Shown here: one piece after another, positions 12,389 through 22,783 of the stretch
Layout of the letters: each line of letters begins with the position of its first letter
How positions within the stretch are numbered: the stretch's first letter is position 1
NCBI GenBank assembly: GCA_016801885.1
Contig: CM028903.1
Span: forward strand, 1,507,360-1,571,359
DNA: 64,000 nucleotides
Direction: 5' to 3'
DNA from: Toxotes chatareus
Taxonomy: Eukaryota; Chordata; Actinopteri; Toxotidae
Position numbers and translations under genes: made by a program
Notes under the pieces: model-generated
What the model was told of the DNA's origin: nothing
The model's input: only the letters and a program-made list of their open reading frames with translations
Databases searched by the model: none

Positions 12389-13104
12389 ATCAGCAGCAGC
12401 GGAGAATTGTTCACGCTGCTGGTCTGTGGCTACTTTAGCTTTCTCAGCACCACAGGCCACGGCCCCAGCTGTTATATTGTCCCCTCTTACATGTGTGTGT
12501 TTGTGTGTCCAGCTGTACACACACACGCAGCTAATGAACTCTGAGTGCCCGGCTGCAGTTGTCACAGTGGTGCGACTGTCTCAGTGCCTTCAGTCAAAGG
12601 CCACAAAACAGCCTGATGTGAGTTCAGTTCGGTCTGAAGCAGAGCGAGAGGAGAGATTCAACGAAGAAGAGTTAGAAACGGACAAATGAGAACGAATCTC
12701 TTGCCTCAGTCTTAGTTATTAGTAAAGAGCAGTGTATGGAACATTGATGGAGCCAGCCTCCCATCTGTAACCACCATTTTTTTATGACGAATAAGTGACA
12801 GCAGGTGAAAACATCCAATCTTTGTGGAGCGATGATGAAGCTTTACAGTTCTTCAAATTAAGACACGAGGCAAACTGAAACGCCACGTTATTTTTGTTTG
12901 GCACTGTTTTATAACTACATGGCTCCTTTTTAGAAAATTGGTAATCGATACACTTAAATTCCAATATTTGTGTAACAGCGGTGGATGGAAACAAACTGTA
13001 ACGTCTGATTTTCTGGAAACTCGGTTAGGATTTGCACAAATTTGGATGAAACCTGACTAATGTTGGCAGCAAATTATACGAGTGGCCACATATGCACATC
13101 CTCA

Positions 13105-13130
13105 ACACACACACACACACACACACACAC
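13105..13130. repeat. (CA)n microsatellite
   Basis: Uninterrupted CA run of 26 bp, followed by degenerate CA-rich sequence. Confidence 0.95.
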
Positions 13131-14595
13131 TCAAACACACAACACAGGCACATAAGCATCCATTCTTAGCAGGAAACCAGTAATGGGTGGGGTCCCTTTA
13201 ACATGCACACCTGTGATGACTGATAAGATAACTGCAAGACATAGTGTGTGTGTGCGTGTTGGTGTACGTTGTCATGCACCTGTATACTGTATATATGTGT
13301 ATATATTTGTACCTGTGTGTGTGTGTGTGTGTTGTGTCTGAAGAGTCATTGTTGTTGGTTCAGTCTGAGCTGTTGGCCTTTGAGCCATCGCACTTGCAGC
13401 AACAGTTTCATCAGTGATACAAATATAAAAAGCCACTCAAAGCAAATTTGGTTTTCAACTAGTAGAATATTAAACAGCCAGAGATTGTCTCTGCTGTAAA
13501 CAAAGATTAATTCTCTGATTCGCAGCAAATATTTGCAGCAAATAATCAGTGTCATGAGGATATTTGCCAAGTCCTGGCTGACACAGATCAAGTCTAAGTC
13601 AAGTTTAATTTATATTTGATTTGTGTTTATGTCTGTGAACGTTTTCCTCAGGGGTCAACGTTAAAGCAGAGCGGACGCTCGATCTGCTTCTCACACCTGA
13701 ACCCTCGTCAGTTCCTTAGTCAGATAGCTTTAGTTTTCAGTTAACGTTAGTAGCAAAAGTTATAAATGACTGTCTGGGTAGTAACCACATGCTTATTTTT
13801 GTAACCATGACAACGATGATCTTCGTCATCTAAATTTAGGGAAGTGCTTCCTTTCACCCAAACCATGATCTTTTCCTGATCAAGTGGTTTTTGTGCCTAA
13901 AGCTGACCAAACCGTGACCCAGCTGTCCATGACCACAGAGGTCCGGTGTGCCTGCTGCTGTTTCAGGAGATACTCCCATAAATGGGATCATAGGACAGGG
14001 ACAGGGACAAATGACCCGTGTGGACGTTCAGGTTGGAGCACTTGTTGATTGTTGCAGGTTCTGAAACTTTTTGGGATTTTAATCATCAGACTTACCCTCC
14101 TGAATCTGTTTTTCTAAACCAGGCCGAACTGGCAGAACTCTAAATGTCTGGCAGGAAGTCGGACATGAGAAATGCAGTTTCCTTACACAACAAACAAACA
14201 AACATGAAAACCGAACAAATAAAGTGACATCTGACTCGATGGAGAAACTAGAGCCAGACTCCAAGCTGAGAATCAAAGCTGGTTCTCACGCAGTCAGACC
14301 CAAACATCCAGTGTAAAGTCAGGTCTGGGTGTCGGAGCAGAGCCAGGTTCAACAGAGCAGTCGGACACATCGCTCCATCACATTCTGTCATTTGGCAAAG
14401 GACGGACACCCTGTCTTCATCCATCTGTGAGCTGGAGACAAACACGGTCTCTGACATGCTCTGTGTGTCTTGATGTGTGTGTGCAGACATGTTTGTGTGT
14501 GTGTCTTTATGTCTGTGATTTACAAGGCAGCGGACAGTGGTGGTTGTCATGTCAATTCAAGTAGTGTTGTCTTAAAGTCTAGCCAGTAGCTCTCC

Positions 14596-14597
<2 letters not shown>

Positions 14598-14650
<53 letters not shown>
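14598..14650. repeat. (CA)n microsatellite
   Basis: Uninterrupted CA run of about 53 bp, likely polymorphic. Confidence 0.95.
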
Positions 14651-14652
<2 letters not shown>

Positions 14653-15097
14653 TCACTGTGTGTTTGACCCGACACATGCTCTCCAGATGTTGGCGAACAT
14701 TCCTGAAGGTCTCATCACACTCGTGGACATTTATGTCTCCTCACACCATCCTGAAACTGTCTCAGTCCACTTCTCTGTTTGTTCAAATTTAAAGTAGCAT
14801 GAAGAAAGAGGACGTCCACTCTGCTCGTTGAATCAGTTTAGGGGGAAATATAATAATCAAGCTGCCGGGAATATCTGTTGTTTCTGCTCTGAGCTGAATT
14901 AGTGAAAAGAGAAACGTCTGCACTCGATTCCGAACCACAGAATCTTGTAAAAGGCTTTTCAGACCCGGATTTGATTCTCAGCTTTCATGAGTTTATTTTT
15001 ACAATCTTATTTTAAATCAGACATTTACAAAGCTTTGTTTTACTTGATTGGTCAAACTTATTTTCTCTTCCCCTGTGAATCCACAGCTTGAGATGAA

Positions 15098-15116
15098 GTG
15101 CCTTGCTCATGGGCAC
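15098..15116 (-). repeat. 19-bp near-palindromic motif, copy 3
   Basis: GTGCCTTGCTCATGGGCAC, preceded by TGAA and followed by CTCGACAGGG. The CTCGACAG extension is typical of the dispersed teleost version as I remember it. Confidence 0.45.
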
Positions 15117-16091
15117 CTCGACAGGGTGTAATTATACTGATGGTATGGGGAGTCAGACATCCCACAGGTCTCAGAAGTGAAGGTGATTTTGTTGATCAAG
15201 GTTAGTTGAAGTGATAGAAAGGAGCCGCTCTGGGGTTTCCCCTGCAATCCGGCTCACCGAGCTCGGCACCCAACATCATAAAATTCAACCTGAGGCGCAC
15301 AAGCAATGAGAGGGCAGCGCAAAGTCCTGAGGATATTGTCCTTCACGCCCTCACTGCTGCATATCCAAACATCCTGAAACCACAGAGGAGACGTCGTCTG
15401 GAGTCTGGCCAGAATCTTAACTACTGATATAACAGATACATTTCTCATCACTGTTGGATCCACGCACAGGACGCGCAGTGAAAGCAGACGCCACACTAAA
15501 CAATATAATGTTTTCAAACCCACGTGACCTTTATTTTGAAATCCACAGTGTATCATGTTACTGAGTGAACTTGACAAACGCAGCAGGTGCTCTGTGTGTG
15601 CGATCATAACAAAGACAGTGTCACTTAGAGAAATTAAGATAAGAAAAGATGAAACTGCAACAATTCCTGAAGAGAAACTGGGTCAGAGCAAACAGCCACG
15701 GGAAGCAGCCGAGGAAAATCCAAACCCATCAGCGACGTTAGAACAGGAAGAACAAAGAGACGCAGGAAATAAAACAGAAATTCATCAAGAGTTTAAGAAA
15801 CTGAGCGATCATAAAAAAAAACATGGCTTATGAACTTATTTTAGATTCTGCAGTGAATTTCTTCATTTAGATTTACGATGTTTACTCGATCATTTACAAC
15901 AAAACACAAAACATTAATGTTTACACTGATGTGCAACTACGACTCAGGGATTAGAACCAGCAACTTTTTAATGAAGTTGCTCCTCTGCTGTTGTTGCTGC
16001 TTTGTTCGACAGCAGAGAGGCTGCATGCCTTTTTTTCTGGCTTGCATCTGTTGCGTCCTTGTGTCAATGGTCCTAGTTTGATCGATACCGT

Positions 16092-16092
<1 letters not shown>

Positions 16093-16126
<34 letters not shown>
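16093..16126. repeat. (CA)n microsatellite
   Basis: Uninterrupted CA run of about 34 bp. Confidence 0.95.
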
Positions 16127-16129
<3 letters not shown>

Positions 16130-17474
16130 CCACCACCAGGTTAAACGTAATCAGCCGCCTCCTCTGTGTTCCTCTCTCAGGCCAGCAGTTTTATCTCAGG
16201 CCTCTTTGCAACACCCATGGCTGACAGAGCAAAGTCCAACTCCTTATCTGTTCCTCCGCTGTCCAGTGGCGCTTAGTCTGTCTGTCTGAATGACAGACTA
16301 ACTGACTGTCTCATGGACAGACTGTCTCCCTGCCTTTTTTACTAGCTGCACCTCTACTTGTCTAAATGTCTCTCTGTCCTAATAATTTACCAACTGACTG
16401 AGTGACTGTGTTTTTTGGTTTTTTTTACACTGCAGCGTTTCGTCCGTCTCACTTTCTGTCGAGGGCTTAAACTGACTCTCAACCTGCTCCATCTGACTGT
16501 AACACTGAAGCTACGATTTCCGTTTTTTTTACTCGGTTTATTTCCATCTGTGACTTTAAAGTCACGTGTCATGATTATTTTCATTATGAATTAATCTGCT
16601 GATTATTTTCTCAATTAATAGTTTTTTTTTCTCTGTTGATTAGAAAAGAACTGTAAAAACAAAAAACAAAAAGGACAAATAAAATTTTTCTGAGACCAAG
16701 CTGACAGATTTGAATGTCCGACAGTCCCGCCTGGCGCCTGGCTCAGTCTTCAGTGCACATCTGAAAACCTTTCACAGCATTTTGGACAAACAAATATACA
16801 TTTGTTGTAAAATCAGAATCAGCTCTGACTGTCTCATGAACTGTCTGTCTCCTCTTCTTCATCATCAGCTTCTGCTGCTGTACTTGTCTTACTGTCTTTC
16901 TGTCTCACTGAACCTCTGACAGTCTGTCTGACGGCCTCTTTACAACCTTTGGTTCACTGCCAAACTGTCTCTCAGCCTGTTTGTTAGCTACAGCTCCATC
17001 TGACTGTTTACTGACTGTTTACTACTCTTTTTAATTTAAAAGTCACAGAATTTTGAACTTTTGTCTTTAATTCTCTTTTTAAATATGTTTAGATTGTTCT
17101 TATTATTCCATGTTAAGAGCCTTTGAGCTGAATGTTACCTGTAACAGGTGCTACAGAATAATTTATCATTCTAACTATTAGTTTGATGTTAGAAGGAAAA
17201 CTGACACATTAAACTGTCGTCAACTATCTGATTAAAAAACTACGTGTGGACACTTCTGCTATCTGCTATGAGATCAGACTCAGGTTGTGACTGACTGTCT
17301 CACCTCTTAACTAACTGACTGTCTGTCCGTCTGTTTCTCTGTGTCTGTCAGTCAGTCCCCGAGCCCATTTATTTTTCCAAAAAGGGAGAGTATCACCTGA
17401 GGGCTGAACTGAAAGTGCTCCCTTCCTTCTCTCTCTCCCTCTCTCTCCCTCTCCCTCCCTTCTTCCCCTCCCTC

Positions 17475-17560
17475 TCCTCAGGCAATAACAAATGTAAACA
17501 GTACATCCACCTAACAGGATCCAGGATGCACTGCCTCATTTGCATTGCACATCTTGAAAA
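17475..17560. promoter_or_regulatory. Candidate enhancer: forkhead, octamer and C/EBP-like sites
   Basis: TGTAAACA, a perfect forkhead core, is at 17493-17500. ATTTGCAT, an inverted octamer, is at 17538-17545 and continues into ATTGCAC, a C/EBP-like half-site. The patch lies about 5 kb beyond the 3' end of foxa3 and between a pyrimidine-rich tract (about 17420-17480) and AT-rich DNA. FOXA-family factors bind this core, so autoregulation is conceivable, but this is inference from motifs only. Confidence 0.3.
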
Positions 17561-19650
17561 CACGCACCACCCTTTTCTTTCTTCCTTTCTTCTTTCGTTC
17601 TTTCTTTGCATGCTTTTATCACTCGGGCCTTTTTCTTGAGATCAGACACAAACACCTGCACATGAACACCACTCTGTGAAATCATGAATAATTTCTCATT
17701 TCATTTTTCAGTCCATAATCAGTTTGTGTAATATTTGTTTTTAGCATTTTGAAGCGTGACAGAGATCCCCGCAGCTGTACTACGCTGAAACGGAGCTTAG
17801 ACGTTAAACTGCAGCAGCAGCAGCAGAAAATGCATCTTATTTCTGCATTAGACTCTTTCATTTCAGCGCAGAAGCTCTTTGTGCAGGTGTCGTGCTCTCT
17901 GGCCTTCACACTGGATGTGCTGTCACCAGCAGTGCAGCCCGAGGGCAGCTGTCATCAAGTGTTCAACAGTGGGAACAGAGAGACTGTTGCACCTCAGGAG
18001 ACAAAAATGGACCTTGCACAGGCCGGTGGGACTCTCCTCAAAGCTTCTCTCAGACGTCCGAAACCGGCCACACAAACCGAGCCAGTTGTTGATAAGATCT
18101 TATCTTTAGGAAGACTTTCTCATCCTGTTTTCTCCCAACTGTTTTCTCTCACATCAAACTACGTTTCACACCTGCATCTGTCATCTTGTTAGATCACTGG
18201 CGAAAATGTCACTATTTTAAATTCTCCTTATAAAAAACGAAATCATCTTAATGGTTTCTCTTAAATCAGGAGGATGACGTGAGTAATTGAATACAGATTA
18301 CTGGTCAGTTTTGCTTCCAGTTCAGTTTGACCATGAAGCAGTTTGATGACCAGTTATTCATCACAGCTTATAAAACCAGCAACAGTTCTGAGGCCCAGTA
18401 TCACAAGGAATTACATCCATCTTGGCTGATTCCTCGGGATATACAGCCAAAGCTCGGTGCCATCGCAGGAACATTTATGCATTAAGGCAGAAAGTCTGAC
18501 TCTCATGCACAAGATGGGAGTTTGTGTCAGTTAACTCTGATAAATTCGGTTTTTATTATCTGTAATCACGCTCTTTCTGTTTCCCTTCACCAGAACACGA
18601 TAGGTGCCGTGCTCTGATCGTCCACCATTGATGATCGTGCTGCTTCTGTTGAGCCAGTTTATCAATAGTTTCTGCAGAACTTGTTGGCGTGGATACTAGT
18701 TTTGTGTTTGTTCTCAAAGAGAAAACCTTGGACTGCAGAACGAGAGCACAGAGAAAGTCAGACTGGGAATAACAAGTTGTTCTGGATGTGGAGAGTAGAA
18801 ATAGACACAGTAACGACGTAGCTGTGGCCAAACTGATAATATAACCTCCATGTTTTACTATTTCTTTAAGGGATTCATATGAAATTCACGGTAGATCACA
18901 GAGACCCAAAAATAGTGTCATGACTAAGTTTGAGAGTAATAAAATATTTGGATTGATTTCAAACAAATTGCAGGTGATTATTGATTCTTTTTTTCCCAGA
19001 AGTTGCTTAATACAAACCACATGTTGATTATCACTGTCACAGCCCAAACAGAGTTTCCCCATGTAGTCATTTAAACTGTACTCTGGGATTTTACAGCTTT
19101 AGAGTCAGTTTAAATCAATTTCACATAAACGGTACAATGACTGATAAGTTTCATCCGCAAAAACATTTTGATTTGATGATTCAAGTCTTTGCATTTGTGA
19201 AATTCTTGAAGGATTTCTGCTCAAAAACATCACAAAAGTGTGCGGAAAAGAAGCTAATCCCAGAAACTGAGGCCATTATAGCCCCTGGAGAGAGGAGATT
19301 ATTTTATTGTGACACCCGGTCTGTTATCAGCTGCTGGTATCTATTTTCTAAGAGTCTCGCATTTGGAAACTGGGTCAGCCGAGGGTCACAGATTACAGCA
19401 GAAAGGTAACGAATGTAAGGGTCACACTTTGTGGCTGAAATCGTTCCACGCTAACTGCTGCACTGTTGCTCCTTTAAAAACCTCAAGCCGCAGTATGTTA
19501 TCAGTGGATAGACTCTAATCTGTTTTCCTTCATGAGAAGCCTGGACTGAATGCGACCACTATCAGCGTGGTCACCTGATTACTGCGAGGGGACGTATCAG
19601 AGTGACATTTTAGAGTCAGCCAGGTTAGTCATACCTGGAGCAGTCTGGAG

Positions 19651-19674
19651 TGTGTGTGTGTGTGTGTGTGTGTG
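19651..19674. repeat. (TG)n microsatellite
   Basis: TG run of 24 bp grading into GAGTGTGAGTGTGAGAGAGA. Confidence 0.9.
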
Positions 19675-20016
19675 AGTGTGAGTGTGAGAGAGAGACTGTG
19701 TCTTTGTAGCTGTGGAGACCATATCAGACGGGTGCTCACCTATCTTATCAAGCCAACTGCTCTTAAGGGACTATTGTGTATGCAAGGTGACGAACTGCCT
19801 TAGAATCCACTCAGAGTATAACCCAGTGATGATTTTCTTGATGTGTGTGTGTGTTTGTGTGTGTTAGTTGTTGCCTTCTTCAGAAGCGCATATATTGATC
19901 TGGAATCATAAAAAGGGGAAAATTATCAGAAGAATCCGTTTCTACAGCAACAGTATCATTATGGGCTCTTTAGTGTTGAGACTCATTGATCGAAACTGAA
20001 GTTAAACAGTGAAACA

Positions 20017-20038
20017 GTGTGTGTGTGTGTGTGTGTGT
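20017..20038. repeat. (GT)n microsatellite
   Basis: GT run of 22 bp. Confidence 0.9.
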
Positions 20039-21853
20039 ATCGTATAAGTCTGTATTTTTTAAAGCCTTGGGGCTTATGGTTTCTGGGCTTGACGTGACCG
20101 GGAAGAAAAGGTAGCGACAAATACGTGACAACTCCGACAACAGAGGGCCGGGTTGAGCAACTGTGAGTGGAGACATGCAGACAGACAGGCAGACATGCAG
20201 ACAGGAGGCCTGGTGACAGGCCATGGGAGCATGAGGCCAGTGAAAGGCGGTCGGAGGAACCAGGATGAATAAAAAACCTTTTTTTAATATTCCTGCAGGT
20301 GTGAAGCACACGAAGCATCAGTGTGTCACAGAAGTTAGTTAATAAGTTTGTAGTTTTTTAATCAGATGATGTGTCAGTTTTCCTTCTTTTTCTCTTGATA
20401 TCATACAGCAGTGATTCAGCAGGTTTCCATACTTCCTCTGCTGTTTAGCGATGTGATTGGTCAGAGGAGGCACAGAGGCTGAGCAGACACAGAAAAGATT
20501 AAAGAGCAAAATATTTGGCTTCTTCTTTCACCGTTTTTGTTTTTTTGACTTGGTGATAGTTTTTTTAGTGCAGGGTCAGAGGCAGGCCAGTAGTTTTTGG
20601 AGTAGTCCGGGTCTTGCTGCGTGTGTGTGTGTCTGTGTGTGTGATGCTGCCTGGGCTGATGGCCTGCATGTGCAGAGGTCTGCTTTGAGGCGCTCAGCGT
20701 GATCCAGCCGTGTTTAGTCTACCAGTCCTACATGTCACACACCACAGTCATTTGGTCAGGAGCTGTTTCAACAAGGCCCTGCTATCCCTGCAGCACCGCC
20801 TCGCCAGCCAGGTGAAAAAAAAGTTTGATTGATTGATTGACTGGGACGAGTCGTCGAGGTCCTTCCTATAAAACTGCGTCATCTGGAAACTCACATTTTA
20901 ACTGGAAAAAAAAATGACTGTGGCAGCATTTGTTTCACTGACTGGTCGTTTGTGGACAGGTGCAGAGAATGAAGTGAGAATGACTGAGCCTTGCTTTGAG
21001 TGAGCTTTTCTAAAAATGTAATAAAAGTCAATTGGAGGACATTATTTTAATATTGATTAAAAAAAAGAGCTTGTCTGAAACAGACTAAGCCCTTGGAACA
21101 GAGCGATAACCCATCTGTGATTTGAACACTGAACGTAGGGTGAAACAACGTTGGGTTTTTAATTTGCTCTTAGTTCAGCTGGTATCCACACTGACCACAA
21201 ACACTTCATTCACTAACGCTGATGGAAAAGAAAAACAAACGCACCGTTTCTCCCACATTTTTTGCCTTTTTAATAAGAAAAATGAAACACGAATCATTTT
21301 AATCACATCTAAACCAACAACAGAACACAATATATTATATCAGCACGCTTTCAGAGTTTGAAAAGGAACATAGCTTAAATAAAACATTTCTCTTTGAAAC
21401 TAAAATATGCTCCACAAAGGACATCATGTGACCTGAAACCTCTGCGTCCTCTGCTGTTCATCAGAATAATCCTTCAATAGATCATTGATACATTGATCTC
21501 TTATAAACTTTTTGGACAGCGGGGGTTATTTGACACCCTTTAACGTTGTTACACTGACAGTGTAAGGGGACGTCCCTAGGTATTGTTGTAACACATACAC
21601 ACACAAACACACACACTATCAGCCCGCCTGACCAGTGGGAGCTCCATAGTGCAAAGTACTGTATGTAAATCCTCCCATAGTGCATCTCTCCTCCCTTCCT
21701 CTGTCTTAGTAACTGACAGAGCTCCCCCATGCACCTGACCAACTATCTGTTATTCTAAATGTTACAGTCTGTGGAAAAGCATTTCGTTTTAATGCTCTCA
21801 TATAGGTAACAACAGGAAATGATTTGGGGCCATGAAAAACAAACACAACATAC

Positions 21854-21891
21854 TTTTTTTTTTTTGTTTTTTTTGTTTTTTTTTTTTTTTT
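21854..21891. repeat. T-rich homopolymer tract
   Basis: Four T runs broken by single G or C, about 38 bp. Several shorter T runs follow up to 22022, just beyond the foxa3 3' end. Confidence 0.85.
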
Positions 21892-22263
21892 CTTACCACA
21901 GTTACTTTGCCTCTTTCCTTCTGGCTGTAGAGGATTTTTTTTTTACTTCTGTTTCCTCTCTGCTCCAGAGGATGAAATGGCTTTTTTTTTCTCCGTATCA
22001 AACTAAACTTTTTTTTTTTTTTGAAAGTACAGACTTCATGAGCTACATTTACATTGACGGATGCCTGATCTGACAGAAATGACAGAACGTAGTGTGAAAT
22101 GCTGTAACAAAAAAAACTGTCTCCCACTGCAGTAACACCTGCCTGAAGCAGTAACCTGAAACTCGCCTCCTTCTCTCTGTCTTTGGTTAAAAAACTACAA
22201 CAACAACAACTCACACTTGGGTTGTAACTGGTCGACAGAGCGCTATACAAGATATATTCAAAT

Positions 22264-22269
22264 TTTATT
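22264..22269 (-). terminator. foxa3: Probable foxa3 polyadenylation signal (AATAAA on minus)
   Basis: TTTATT on plus is AATAAA on minus, 515 bases past the foxa3 stop. On the minus strand it is followed by a GU-rich stretch (TGTGAGTTGTTGTTGTTG, from about 22213 down to 22196), as expected for a cleavage site. The 3' UTR would be about 0.5 kb and include the CA/GT run at 22703-22757. Confidence 0.5.
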
Positions 22270-22587
22270 CCCTTCATAAATAAATGCAAATATCCTCTTC
22301 CCCCCACATTAGCTCTATTTACATTTTGTACAAAGCCAATTTTGCCACACACAGTGCTCCTGCGACAGGCAAAGACGGGATCTGACATCTGTATGGACTT
22401 ACACACAGACGAGTCAAATGTCTTCATGATCACTAAGACTTCCTGTCATCCAGCTTCATTTTTCTGTGAATTCTCCGGGTTCTTCCAGTTCAGAGCAAGT
22501 AAAAGAAAAAAGAATTTTTTGGTCCTTCGAACTCTGCAGCCATTTTAATGAGTCTCTTCCAAGGCCACTGGACGTGAGCCAGAGAGG

Positions 22588-22618
<31 letters not shown>

Positions 22619-22700
22619 GAAGATAAAGAGAAGCTTGGGTGTCCATTTTAGAAAAGGGAGAGGGAAAGAGAAGTCTCCATCTTGGCTCATCACTATAGAC

Positions 22701-22702
<2 letters not shown>

Positions 22703-22757
<55 letters not shown>
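22703..22757. repeat. (GT)n microsatellite in foxa3 3' UTR
   Basis: GT run of about 55 bp ending 27 bp from the foxa3 stop codon, passing into GCGTGCGTGGGTGGGTG. On the transcript it would read as a CA repeat just after the coding region, a possible site for CA-binding RNA proteins. Confidence 0.95.
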
Positions 22758-22761
<4 letters not shown>

Positions 22762-22783
22762 CGTGGGTGGGTGAATGTCCATA

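Larger units (their letters stand above)
8861..22239. other. Long intergenic stretch downstream of foxa3, no gene recognised
   Basis: I find no protein family match, no convincing exon chain and no RNA gene. Contents beyond the separately listed items are AT-rich DNA, short homopolymers (T-runs at about 9770-9786 and 21854-21891), CTGTCT-rich simple sequence at 16270-17350 and a few mixed-composition patches (11040-11110, 18360-18500, 19250-19410) that could be conserved elements. Those patches contain isolated octamer, SOX-like or GATA-like motifs but nothing decisive. Confidence 0.5.

Noticed and set aside
15555..15833. Charged 92-codon frame (EEKLGQSKQPREAAEENPN...)
   Set aside because: Hydrophilic composition looks protein-like, but there is no homologue I know, no splice context and no supporting signal.
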